Under the pieces are notes generated by a model. It had not been told where the DNA came from, made no database searches, and worked only from the letters and a program-made list of their open reading frames with translations. The translations under genes were made by a program, and so were the position numbers. Positions 1 to 7,129 of a DNA stretch of 14,464 nucleotides are shown piece after piece. The stretch lies in NCBI GenBank assembly GCA_031259095.1, contig JAIRLW010000631.1, positions 1 to 14,464 on the forward strand. The letters run 5' to 3'. Source of the stretch: Planctomycetaceae bacterium (GTDB taxonomy: Bacteria; Planctomycetota; Planctomycetia; Pirellulales; Thermoguttaceae). The stretch's first letter is position 1. Every line of letters begins with the position of its first letter.

Positions 1-1660
1 AAAAAGGATTCCGTGTTTCGGCGTTGTCCTTTTGAATCCAACGCGCCGTACCAAGTACCGGCGACATCGGACATTGGAAAATTTTCGCCTGACGTTCCGT
101 TTTCGGCTGCGTTCTCACAATATCCGCAACAGCATTGCTGAAAGGTTCAAACGGACGACGCGCCTCTTTCAAATTTGTACCGGAAACAAGTTTCTCCGCA
201 AACGGCGTCAAAATTTTGTGAACAGTATCTGTTGTTTGATGAACCGCTTCCAACACTGTCGGCAAATGTTTTTGATAATCGTCAAGACGATCCGAAGCAA
301 GAGCATCCGTCATTTTCAAAACGGCTTCAATCAGTTCCGGCGGAAGCGTTGTCGGCATTGTTAATGTTACATTTGATGTTGTTGACGGTTCCGGTTTCTC
401 TTTGTCAGTTTCTGTTGTTTCGCCGGATGTTACGGCAATATGCGCAAGTTGACTTTGACTGTCAATCAACAACGCGGCTTGTGTAACAACTTTTTCTCCT
501 TCGCTAACTCCGTCTAAAATTTCCGCGTCCGTATCGCCAATATGACCAAGCGTTAATTGTCGAAACTGATAAACTCCGTCGCCAAGTTCAACATAAGCGG
601 CTGGTTGTTCGCGAGTGTACAACAACGCGCTGCGCGGAATCAACAATGTCGGAGCGAATTCGATGTGAACCGTTCCGTTTGCCGTTTGCCGATGCAAAAT
701 ACGGCGCAATGAATTAGGAAGAACAACTCGAATCCGCGCCGTTCGAGTCGATTCATTCAAATTCGGATCAATAAACGCAATAGGCGCTGTTACCGTTTCA
801 CCCGGAAGCGACGTTAATGTAACATCAACATCCTGTCCGATTTTTAGCAACGGAAAATCGCGTTCATAAGCGTCGAAAATAAACCACAACGACGAGAAAT
901 CACCGATTTCAAAAAATTCGTCGTTCACTTCGACATATTGACCTTCGTAGGCTTTGCGGGAAACAACGGTTCCGTCAAACGGCGCACGAATAACAAAAGT
1001 TGCTTCAGGCGTTTCGGTTTGTTCAAGTTTCAGAATATCTTCATCAACAAGACCATACGCAAGCAGTTTTTCACGGCTGGACGCAATTTCCGAAGCGGAA
1101 ATCGCTCCACGAGCTCCGACACGGCGGTTTTCAAGATATAATCGTTGCGCGGTTAAAACGTCGGGACTGTACACAACCGCCAACGGTTGATTGTGAATAA
1201 CTTCAACGCCCACCTGATTAACGTGAAGTTTTTCGATTCGACCCGGAACCCGTGCCGAAAGAATCCGGTGACGAGTTTCGTCGTCGCTGATCACTCCGGC
1301 AACACGCAATGTCCGGCGTAACGGCGCAACACGTATTGTTGTTACGGAAACACCAATCACCGAAGCGGTTGCGTCTGCCAGTTTAATGAAATCAGAATTA
1401 CCTGTAACCGCAGCAGCGGTATCGCCTTCATAAACCGGCGCAAGTGCCATTCCGCAAATCGTACATTTACCGGGTTTGTTGGATGTAATCCAAGGATGCA
1501 TCGGCGATTGGTAAAACAGAATTTTGCGTTCCGTCGAACCGACTACCGAAGACTTTGTGTGTTGGTGTTGCGCAATAAACCAACCGGCTCCGCCGCCAAG
1601 AACGGTAAACACAATCAGTAACGTAAACACAAAAAAAGAAGATAACGGTTTTTTTGACAT
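1..1660 (-). CDS. Efflux RND transporter periplasmic adaptor (CusB/HlyD family) with heavy-metal-binding domain, partial
   Basis: Periplasmic adaptor (membrane fusion protein) expected to bridge an inner-membrane RND metal/proton antiporter and an outer-membrane channel for efflux of Cu, Ag or similar ions. 553 residues are visible with no stop; the 3' end lies beyond the left edge. Seen in order: N-terminal membrane anchor (about 8-30); heavy-metal-binding domain (about 50-78) with MHPWITSNKPGKCTICGMAL; barrel-sandwich and hairpin regions (about 115-260, including IRAPFDGTVVSRKAYEGQYV); beta-barrel and membrane-proximal domains to about 410; a Thr/Pro-rich linker; a C-terminal helical segment from about 438 resembling DUF3347; and the start of a second Cys motif, CPMSPVLGTARWIQKD, ending in NPF at the edge. 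ATG at 1660 has AAGGAG at 1670-1675. The Cys-rich exported protein lies 161 bp upstream. Family is clear; the metal is inferred. Confidence 0.92.
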   Translation of the reverse strand, partial: MSKKPLSSFFVFTLLIVFTVLGGGAGWFIAQHQHTKSSVVGSTERKILFYQSPMHPWITSNKPGKCTICGMALAPVYEGDTAAAVTGNSDFIKLADATASVIGVSVTTIRVAPLRRTLRVAGVISDDETRHRILSARVPGRIEKLHVNQVGVEVIHNQPLAVVYSPDVLTAQRLYLENRRVGARGAISASEIASSREKLLAYGLVDEDILKLEQTETPEATFVIRAPFDGTVVSRKAYEGQYVEVNDEFFEIGDFSSLWFIFDAYERDFPLLKIGQDVDVTLTSLPGETVTAPIAFIDPNLNESTRTARIRVVLPNSLRRILHRQTANGTVHIEFAPTLLIPRSALLYTREQPAAYVELGDGVYQFRQLTLGHIGDTDAEILDGVSEGEKVVTQAALLIDSQSQLAHIAVTSGETTETDKEKPEPSTTSNVTLTMPTTLPPELIEAVLKMTDALASDRLDDYQKHLPTVLEAVHQTTDTVHKILTPFAEKLVSGTNLKEARRPFEPFSNAVADIVRTQPKTERQAKIFQCPMSPVLGTARWIQKDNAETRNPF

Positions 1661-1748
1661 AATAATAAACTCCTTAACCATACAATATAAAAACGTACCC
1701 CAAAATACGTCCGAATAAATACGGCATTCAATAAAATAAATCGAATTC

Positions 1749-1768
1749 TGTACAAAAAATTTTGTACA
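1749..1768. promoter_or_regulatory. Perfect inverted repeat TGTACAAAA-AA-TTTTGTACA, candidate operator
   Basis: Nine-base arms separated by two bases, 88 bp upstream of the metal-efflux adaptor start and 53 bp downstream of the Cys-rich gene stop. The TGTACA ends recall the TACA/TGTA half-sites of BlaI/CopY-family repressors, but spacing differs from the classical copper operator and no regulator gene is in view. It could instead be a weak A+T-only hairpin acting on the upstream transcript. Confidence 0.35.
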
Positions 1769-1821
1769 AGAAATACAACACAAATACGTCAATTAATAGA
1801 ACACAGAACAGAACAAATAAG

Positions 1822-2364
1822 TCAATTCCGCATGACGTTTAACAAAAGATGCAGGCGCACTGCAAGACAGAATATCAAATCGTTCGGCGGTTTACCGAGT
1901 AACACAAAAGACGAATCGGATTGAACCGAAAAAGTGAACAAATCCGATGAAAGATTATTTTTTAATTCTTCCGCCAACGACGAAACCGAAACCGGAACTT
2001 CCAACACAAAAGGTAAAACATCAACCGCCTTCAAACATGGGCAAGTTCCCGATTCCCGCATATTTTCCTTCGATTGGCAACAATCTTTCAACGGTAATTC
2101 CATTGTCTGTGAAGCCGTTGTTGGTTCATTTATTGGTTCCTTTTTCGAACAACAACATGTTTTCGTTTTTGTTGTTTCAGAAGATGTTTCTAATATTTCT
2201 AAAACGTTTTGATGTTCAATTTGGGTTGTTGTCTGACCGGTATGATTGCAACAAGAACAATTGCAAGTCCCAATCGAAGGAATGAGAACGTAAAACAAAA
2301 CCGCAACCGATGTAATCCACCGGAGAATTTTGTTTTGCGTCATTCTGTAACAAAGACCATTCAT
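1822..2364 (-). CDS. Exported Cys-rich protein, putative periplasmic metal binder
   Basis: 180 residues, no named family recognised. A hydrophobic export segment (about 14-32, ITSVAVLFYVLIPSIG) is followed directly by clustered cysteines: CNCSCC (34-39), CCC (70-72), CC (95-96) and CPC (108-110), spaced by Thr/Ser/Glu-rich stretches. The C-terminal third is ordinary and ends in the basic, hydrophobic RLHLLLNVMRN. Thiol clusters on an exported protein encoded just upstream of a heavy-metal efflux adaptor suggest soft-metal (Cu/Ag/Zn/Cd) binding, sensing or hand-over; this is inference from composition and position. Start is uncertain: ATG at 2364 and an in-frame ATG at 2343 (MTQNKILRW) both lack a good Shine-Dalgarno site, and the later start would give a more typical signal peptide. 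Confidence 0.7.
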   Translation of the reverse strand: MNGLCYRMTQNKILRWITSVAVLFYVLIPSIGTCNCSCCNHTGQTTTQIEHQNVLEILETSSETTKTKTCCCSKKEPINEPTTASQTMELPLKDCCQSKENMRESGTCPCLKAVDVLPFVLEVPVSVSSLAEELKNNLSSDLFTFSVQSDSSFVLLGKPPNDLIFCLAVRLHLLLNVMRN

Positions 2365-2472
2365 GGAATCAACCCAACCGTATTAAAAACAAACCCGAAA
2401 AACCAATCTTAAAAATATTGTTATTTTATTATAAGATTTCTCCTGAACGTTGTCAAGGGGACTTTTCAAAAA

Positions 2473-2502
2473 GTAGAGAGACGCAATGCATTGCGTCTCT
2501 AC
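2473..2502. repeat. Palindrome with GTAGAGACGCAATG-type arms
   Basis: Left arm GTAGAGAGACGCAATG (2473-2488) abuts right arm CATTGCGTCTCTAC (2489-2502). The arms are exact reverse complements apart from two extra bases (GA) on the left, and there is no loop. It is GC-richer than the surrounding DNA. From memory, palindromes of the form GTAGAGACGC...GCGTCTCTAC are scattered in many bacterial genomes (cyanobacteria and others). It lies between crtI and the Cys-rich gene and could also end transcription. Confidence 0.75.
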
Positions 2503-2515
2503 GTAAATATCCCAA

Positions 2516-2622
2516 TTAAGGCAACTCCTAAAAACTTCGACTGAAATCGACCAAAATCGATTTTAGTCGATATTCAGTTGATTTCGGTCAATCAAAAAAT
2601 GAGTTTTTAGAAATTGCCTTAA
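2516..2622. repeat. Dispersed A+T-rich hairpin repeat, copy 1
   Basis: Outer arms TTAAGGCAACTCCTAAAAAC and, on the opposite strand, TTAAGGCAATTTCTAAAAAC differ at two of 20 positions. The inside holds repeated TCGACTGAAA/TCGATTTTAG-like 10-bp units that also fold back on each other. It starts 27 bp after the stop of the crtI-like gene, where a hairpin could serve as a terminator or mRNA 3' end. Homologous copies are at 10423-10547, 13024-13110, 13169-13264 and 14015-14080. The rest of the 2365-2649 gap holds only the palindrome at 2473-2502 and A+T-rich DNA. Confidence 0.8.
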
Positions 2623-2649
2623 TTTTTAGCGGTTTCCCTTTTCAAGATG

Positions 2650-4041
2650 CTAACTTTCCGACAGCAGATAACGGTTTGCAATCGTAATACCGCTGACAAT
2701 CGCGCCGATAATTCCAACCATTCCCTGATCCGTACCACAAACAAACAAATTTTCTAAAGGTGTTCGACCATCGTATTTTTTTTCCGGCGCACCATAAATC
2801 GCGCCATTTTCTTTTCGGGTGAAACGGCGAATGGTCAATGGAGTAAACATGTCGGTATCAATAACATGTTGACGGAAATCAGGAACAAACCGAATCGCCG
2901 ATGCTAGAATATTTTCGTACCAGATTTGTTTTTGACGGCGATATTCATCCGGTTCAAGATTTTTCCATTGGTCGAAATTGGCAAGCGCCGTAATACGAAT
3001 CATGCCTTCGCCCAACGGTTCAGCATAATCGAAATTGTTGGGCGAACAGATCACTCCGCTTCGAAGATCAACCGGTCTATTCGGTTTTTCGTAGGAAAAA
3101 CAATCCGAATCATTGAAAAAAACAATCGTCCGGTTATGTCCAAAAAGTTTCGGTTCTTTGTCCAACACACTAATTGTTTCAATAAAACCGAGTTGTCCGG
3201 TTCCGAGTTGACGACTTTGTTCTTCGGCAGTTTGGCAATCGCAGAGTTGCATTGTTTCAAGCCAGCCAGCCGACGAAAGAACATTTTTCGCTTCAACTTC
3301 GGAGCCGTCGCTCAAACGGATTTTATCGACTCGTCCTTCTTTGGAGAAAATTTTCTGAACTCCGGTGCGTAACCGCAATTCACCGCCTAACATTTTGAAT
3401 TTATTGAGTAATTTTTTCAAAATGAGACGTACACCGTCAAATGGTCGGGCGAAACCTTCTAGGAAAATCGAACGGAACATGATACAAAATTGTCCTAATT
3501 CCATATCGCGTTCCCGTGCGCCACCGTAATAGAGAAGCGGACAGAAAATCATTTCGATTAACAGCGGCTCGGTGATATGTCGTGACACAAACGCCCGCGC
3601 TGAACCGCCGGATATTCCGATTCCAAGTTGGTCATAGTCCACCAACTCGCTCACAAGACGCATCAAACCATCAACCTGTTTCGGGAAATATTTTCGAACT
3701 TCGGAAACGAATAACTCAAAGTGATTGTTAAAATTTAACCGAATATTCGGAAATGCAATTGTTGAACCGATTTGCGGTACTAAGGCGAGTTCGTCCCATG
3801 TCAACCGGAGATGCCGCAAAAGCCGCGACAAAGGTCCTGATTTTGTTCCTTTCGGAACATAATTCGTCAACGCATGAAGTCCGACATCGAGTGTGCGACC
3901 GCGTTGACGGTAAAACGAATTGAGTCCGCCGATGGCGTGGTGTTGTTCGAGAATACAGACACGTTGATCGTAATGAGCCAACCGGATACCGGCTGCAAGA
4001 CCTGACATTCCCGCACCAATAATGATTGCATCATAAGCCAT
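2650..4041 (-). CDS. FAD-dependent phytoene desaturase/CrtISO-type oxidoreductase
   Basis: 463 residues, full length for the CrtI-like amine-oxidase superfamily. The N-terminus carries a Rossmann FAD-binding motif, IIIGAGMSGLAAGIRLA (6-22), an acidic residue ending the second strand (ILEQ), then GGLNSFYRQRGRTLDVGLHA (38-57), as in carotenoid desaturases and isomerases. The C-terminus has the second FAD motif, CGTDQGMVGIIGAIVSGI (about 435-452). Family members desaturate or isomerise carotenoids or oxidise related polyisoprenoids; substrate cannot be read from sequence and no crtB, crtY or squalene genes are adjacent, so the pathway is open. ATG at 4041 has a weak AGGAT upstream. It appears to be a single-gene transcript: 190 bp separate it from the next gene upstream and a hairpin repeat follows the stop. 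Confidence 0.85.
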   Translation of the reverse strand: MAYDAIIIGAGMSGLAAGIRLAHYDQRVCILEQHHAIGGLNSFYRQRGRTLDVGLHALTNYVPKGTKSGPLSRLLRHLRLTWDELALVPQIGSTIAFPNIRLNFNNHFELFVSEVRKYFPKQVDGLMRLVSELVDYDQLGIGISGGSARAFVSRHITEPLLIEMIFCPLLYYGGARERDMELGQFCIMFRSIFLEGFARPFDGVRLILKKLLNKFKMLGGELRLRTGVQKIFSKEGRVDKIRLSDGSEVEAKNVLSSAGWLETMQLCDCQTAEEQSRQLGTGQLGFIETISVLDKEPKLFGHNRTIVFFNDSDCFSYEKPNRPVDLRSGVICSPNNFDYAEPLGEGMIRITALANFDQWKNLEPDEYRRQKQIWYENILASAIRFVPDFRQHVIDTDMFTPLTIRRFTRKENGAIYGAPEKKYDGRTPLENLFVCGTDQGMVGIIGAIVSGITIANRYLLSES

Positions 4042-4070
4042 GAAATATCAATCCTATTCAGATTTGGTAA

Positions 4071-4105
4071 TTACGTATGGTGTTATGGGTTATGGTGTAT
4101 GGTTT
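4071..4105. repeat. Short imperfect tandem repeat (TATGGTGT/TATGGGT units)
   Basis: About four 7-8 bp units of the type TATGGTGT, TATGGGT, TATGGTG, TATGG lie just upstream of the crtI-like gene. The remainder of 4042-4231 is A+T-rich with no recognisable gene. No function is evident. Confidence 0.5.
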
Positions 4106-4231
4106 AAAAAGACCAAAATTCCTGAAAGGGAAGATTTTCCCTCATAAAGAAGAAAATGTCAAGAGCAAGTTATCAACAAGAAATTTTTTCTCGACATTTT
4201 CAGCAAAATCGGCAACAATTTAATTAAGTGT

Positions 4232-4468
4232 TCATGTTTTGATACCGGCAAGCGGATTAGGACCATAAGCGTTGAAATTCAGATATAAAAGAATCGTTGC
4301 AATAACCAATGCGGCAACAGAAAGCCCAAGCAATAAAGTATAAATATCCGGTTGAGGTTTTGGTTTCGGCAGAGTGACTGGAGTTTCGGAACGTGTTGAG
4401 GTTGCCGATTCCGGCGTTGTTGAACCGGCAACCTCTGCGTCCTTTTTCTTTTTCTTGAACGAAATCAT
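4232..4468 (-). CDS. Small single-pass membrane protein, unknown function
   Basis: 78 residues. A basic N-terminus (MISFKKKKKDAE) and a Thr/Ser/Pro/Lys-rich stretch precede one hydrophobic segment, YTLLLGLSVAALVIATILLYL (about 43-63), and a short C-terminal tail (NFNAYGPNPLAGIKT). The charge pattern favours a cytoplasmic N-terminus. It lies 59 bp downstream of the coiled-coil membrane protein on the same strand, so the two are probably co-transcribed and may form a complex. From memory, a similar pair occurs in other planctomycetes, but no function is known to me. No clear ribosome binding site precedes ATG 4466-4468. It is supported as a gene by its sensible membrane topology and operon position rather than by a known domain. 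Confidence 0.65.
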   Translation of the reverse strand: MISFKKKKKDAEVAGSTTPESATSTRSETPVTLPKPKPQPDIYTLLLGLSVAALVIATILLYLNFNAYGPNPLAGIKT

Positions 4469-4527
4469 TGGCGTAATTGGAATAAAATTAGCAAAGTTTT
4501 TTTAACGGTAAATTAACATTACATTAC

Positions 4528-5388
4528 TTATCGTGCGGTAAGTTCGGCAGTATTGATAAATTCAACACTATCACCGCGTTGAACGGTTCCGCGCCGAAAT
4601 TCCCGCATAATTGTTGCGACCGAACGATCCGCTTCTGTCCGATCAATCTTAATTTTTCCGATGTAAGAACTTCTTCCGTCGATATGTCGGACAACATCCA
4701 ACTCCTGACCGCGAACCAAACCGGAATCTTTACCAATAGAAATTTCAATCCAACCATTGGGGCGAACTTCGGTAACAACACCTTGAATTCCTTGAGGCGG
4801 AATACCGGTGTAGAGTTCGGGTCGCGGTACCAAACCATGCTTTTTTAAGACGTCAACCGCATCACGATAATCTTGAAGTAATTGTTCGCCGGTTGACCGA
4901 TAATTTGTTAATTGCAATGCCAAATCATGAGCCTCATCGGTTTTGGCGACCAGTTCGGTATTGAGTTTTGCCCAATCTTCCTGCGCTTTGCGTAAATCTT
5001 TGCGCAGTCCATCGACTTCCGCCCGAAGCGATTGCATACTTTCATGCGAAAGTTTAACAGAGGCAATTCCTTGTTCTTTGACCTCGTTTAATTGGGTCAA
5101 TTCCTCTTTGTATTGTTTATTTTCCTTGCTGATTTCTTCGACTTTGGTTTCCAGATTGGCAATAACGGCGCGGCGTTTGGACAATTCTTCGTTAAATTCC
5201 CGCACCATATTATCTCTGGAATCAGCCAGTTGTTTTTTCTGCGTTTCCGATTCTTTGAGCAACGCGCTTAAATCTTCAGTGCGTTTTTTCCAATTGGTGT
5301 GTGTTGCGTAAATCGCCACAGAAAACGCCATGAACATAATGCTCATGATAAAAATCAGAACGATGAACATTCGACCAATCAAGTTCAT
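4528..5388 (-). CDS. Membrane-anchored coiled-coil protein with C-terminal beta domain
   Basis: 286 residues from the ATG at 5388. One N-terminal transmembrane helix (about 7-28) is followed by a long, charged Lys/Glu/Leu-rich coiled coil (about 32-185), then LVPRPELYTGIPPQGIQGVV and a compact C-terminal region (about 200-280) with WIEISIGKDSGLVRGQELDV and YIGKIKIDRTEADRSVATI. That last region resembles in style the small beta-barrels of MreC or the FlgT C-terminal domain, but I cannot name the family. The topology suggests an inner-membrane protein with a long periplasmic rod and a globular tip, possibly in envelope organisation. Start choice: AAGGTG at 5393-5398 lies four bases before this ATG; the frame also extends to a TTG at 5415 with no such site. 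The small membrane protein follows on the same strand. Confidence 0.75.
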   Translation of the reverse strand: MNLIGRMFIVLIFIMSIMFMAFSVAIYATHTNWKKRTEDLSALLKESETQKKQLADSRDNMVREFNEELSKRRAVIANLETKVEEISKENKQYKEELTQLNEVKEQGIASVKLSHESMQSLRAEVDGLRKDLRKAQEDWAKLNTELVAKTDEAHDLALQLTNYRSTGEQLLQDYRDAVDVLKKHGLVPRPELYTGIPPQGIQGVVTEVRPNGWIEISIGKDSGLVRGQELDVVRHIDGRSSYIGKIKIDRTEADRSVATIMREFRRGTVQRGDSVEFINTAELTAR

Positions 5389-5392
5389 AAAA

Positions 5393-5398
5393 CACCTT
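5393..5398 (-). promoter_or_regulatory. Ribosome binding site deciding the coiled-coil protein start
   Basis: AAGGTG on the minus strand, four bases before ATG 5386-5388. It supports the 286-residue form over a TTG start nine codons further upstream. Confidence 0.55.
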
Positions 5399-5547
5399 TT
5401 CAGAGTTGAAGCCAAAAAAATTCAAGTATTGACGAAACTATTAAACAATTTAAACAACTGTTTTCCGACAAAAATTGTCCAATAGTAAATCGTTTGGATT
5501 GAAAAATCAATTAACCTGCGGCTAATTATAACTGAAAAACACGATTT

Positions 5548-5583
5548 GTCAAAAAAGTCAAAAAAATCAAAAAGGTCAAAAAA
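5548..5583. repeat. Four tandem 9-bp units (GTCAAAAAA type)
   Basis: GTCAAAAAA, GTCAAAAAA, ATCAAAAAG, GTCAAAAAA in exact 9-bp register, in the 297-bp gap between yjbQ and the coiled-coil gene. The rest of the gap (5389-5685) is A+T-rich with no gene seen. It may be a slippage product; it shares its 9-bp period with the GGGACATAA-type arrays in this window. Confidence 0.7.
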
Positions 5584-5685
5584 AATCGGTTTGCAAAAAT
5601 GTTCTTTTTTCGGTTTCTCTAATTTTTGACACTTATCGTTTTTTATCGACTTATTCTATGCTAATAAATGAATATTCTCAATATT

Positions 5686-6138
5686 TTATTCGATATTATT
5701 CCGTTTTTTCCCCCATACAGTCAATACAATCGATCTTCGGTGTGCAGTCCGGCGGTGTTCGCAAAGATAAATTCCCTGCCATGTTCCTAAAAGCAATCGT
5801 CCCCGACCAATCGGAATATTGACGGAAACTCCAACCATAGAAGATTTTATGTGTGCAGGCATATCGTCTTGTCCTTCCAATGTGTGTTTGTAAGGCAAAG
5901 CGTCCGGGATAATTTTACCGAGAGCCATCTGAATATCTTGCTGAACATCGGGATCGGCATTTTCGTTAATGGTGATTGAAGCAGAAGTGTGTTGGAGAAA
6001 AATATTCAACATTCCGCAGTCCAGTTCACGAATTTCCGGCATGGTCTCGACAATTTCACGGGTAATCATCCGCATTCTGTTTGAAAAAATTCCGTTGGAA
6101 AATGCCGGCAAAGTGAGAGTGCGTTGTAAGAATAACAT
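5686..6138 (-). CDS. yjbQ: YjbQ family (UPF0047) protein, secondary thiamine-phosphate synthase-like
   Basis: 150 residues, slightly longer than the usual 130-140. Conserved family motifs are all present: HTSASITINENADPDV (50-65), the polar loop DDMPAHIKSS (91-100), the strand GRGRLLLGTWQGIYLCEHR (111-129) and a trailing Arg pair (RR, 134-135). Members form compact trimers with a buried His/Asp-rich site; some have weak thiamine-phosphate synthase activity, but the physiological role is unsettled. The gene lies 60 bp downstream of tmk on the same strand, a likely two-gene operon. The sequence just before ATG 6138 reads TTTTAGGGGTTCCCC, which supplies an AGGGG Shine-Dalgarno-like site and closely resembles the terminal motif of the intergenic repeat family (TTTAGAGGTTCCC), so the ribosome binding site may derive from a repeat end. 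Confidence 0.9.
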   Translation of the reverse strand: MLFLQRTLTLPAFSNGIFSNRMRMITREIVETMPEIRELDCGMLNIFLQHTSASITINENADPDVQQDIQMALGKIIPDALPYKHTLEGQDDMPAHIKSSMVGVSVNIPIGRGRLLLGTWQGIYLCEHRRTAHRRSIVLTVWGKKRNNIE

Positions 6139-6190
6139 TGGGGAACCCCTAAAATTCGTTTTTTAACCACAACGTTGTATGAAAAATTCT

Positions 6191-6228
6191 TTGTCCCATT
6201 AGTTCCTATCGTCCTTAATGTCCTTAAC
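6191..6228. repeat. 9-bp-unit minisatellite overlapping the tmk 3' end
   Basis: On the plus strand, units TCCCATTAG, TTCCTATCG, TCCTTAATG and TCCTTAACG follow each other in 9-bp register. On the coding strand this reads as AAGGACATT-like units and encodes the last residues of thymidylate kinase (GVKDIKDDRN) and its stop. It is related to arrays at 8641-8669 and 9738-9850. Confidence 0.7.
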
Positions 6229-6876
6229 GCCTACTTTGGGTTCTTCAACCGGAAACGAAAAATCAATACCATAACGTTCATAGATAACGTTTCGTATTGA
6301 TTGTTCTACTTTCTCCGGCGGCGGAACAGCGTCAATAATCACATAACGATCAGGATGAATTGCCGCGTATTGCAGAAATCCGTTACGTACTTGCCGATGA
6401 TATGTTTCGCCTTTTTGTTCCATACGGTCTGATTCGTTACGATTTTCGATTCGTTTCACGGCGATTTCGTAGGGAATATCGAGAATAATTGCCAGATCGG
6501 GCGTAAGCCCTTCGACGGCAATTGGCCCAACTGTTTCCAAAATATCCAACGGAATACCGCCGGCGTAACCCTGATAAACATAATTCGATAGCAAAAAACG
6601 ATCCGAAATAACGATTTTTCCCATATTAAGAGCCGGACGAATGATTTCTTCAACCATTTGGGCGCGGGCAGCCATAAACAAAAGCATTTCCGTTTTGTTA
6701 TCGATTCTCAATTCGTGACTATGTAAAAGGATTCGGCGAATTTCGTTACCGAGCGTTGTGCTTCCCGGATCGCGGCACAACACAACTTCATAACCTTGAG
6801 ATTGAAAACAAAAACCGAGCCGTTTTTTTTGTGTACTTTTCCCGCAACCATCGCTGCCGTCAAGAGTTATGAACAT
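6199..6876 (-). CDS. tmk: Thymidylate kinase (dTMP kinase)
   Basis: 225 residues, near the usual 205-215. Phosphorylates dTMP to dTDP with ATP in the cytoplasmic pathway to dTTP. Walker A is GSDGCGKST (7-15); RDPGSTTLGNEIR (35-47) is the substrate-binding RxPG segment; SDRFLLSNYVYQGYAGG (91-107) is the DR(Y/F) thymidine-binding motif; KRIENRNESDRME (141-153) is the LID region. The extra C-terminal tail (about 214-225, VGVKDIKDDRN) is encoded by a 9-bp minisatellite and is unlikely to belong to the enzyme fold. No Shine-Dalgarno site is visible before ATG 6876. The gene diverges from fliO across about 250 bp and is followed by yjbQ. Function is very likely; the ragged tail does not affect the catalytic region. 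Confidence 0.95.
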   Translation of the reverse strand: MFITLDGSDGCGKSTQKKRLGFCFQSQGYEVVLCRDPGSTTLGNEIRRILLHSHELRIDNKTEMLLFMAARAQMVEEIIRPALNMGKIVISDRFLLSNYVYQGYAGGIPLDILETVGPIAVEGLTPDLAIILDIPYEIAVKRIENRNESDRMEQKGETYHRQVRNGFLQYAAIHPDRYVIIDAVPPPEKVEQSIRNVIYERYGIDFSFPVEEPKVGVKDIKDDRN

Positions 6877-7012
6877 TACAAAAATAATAAAATAGAAACC
6901 GTACTTCCCTCAAACAATCTACCTTTTCACAAAATTTTGGCAAGACACTTTGTAATATTTCGTGGTTTTAGCGTTTTGACTTTAATCTACTTTTCACGGT
7001 TAAAAAATGCTC

Positions 7013-7041
7013 TTGGTCAAAATAAAAAATATTGTTAGAAT
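7013..7041 (+). promoter_or_regulatory. Candidate sigma-70-type promoter for fliO-fliP
   Basis: TTGGTC (7013-7018), 17 bases, TAGAAT (7036-7041), about 90 bp before the fliO start in the tmk/fliO divergent gap. The -10 matches five of six consensus bases, the -35 only three of six. A second -35-like TTGACT lies at 6976-6981 with a poor -10. The A+T-rich background makes chance matches likely. Confidence 0.3.
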
Positions 7042-7129
7042 CCGCCGTTAAGCGTTGTCATTGTTCATGGAACAATCGTGGCGTAACATCGGAAGTATTG
7101 ATCAATCACTTTGATTTCGGAGGGCAAGG

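Noticed and set aside
32..1200. Several short plus-strand open frames
   Set aside because: They are antisense to the efflux adaptor, whose 553-residue frame is continuous and has clear motifs.
4524..4838. 104-codon minus-strand open frame inside the coiled-coil gene
   Set aside because: It overlaps the better-supported frame on the same strand and shows no sensible composition.
5389..5415. Nine-codon upstream extension of the coiled-coil protein to a TTG
   Set aside because: ATG 5388 has AAGGTG four bases upstream and gives a more typical membrane-anchor N-terminus.
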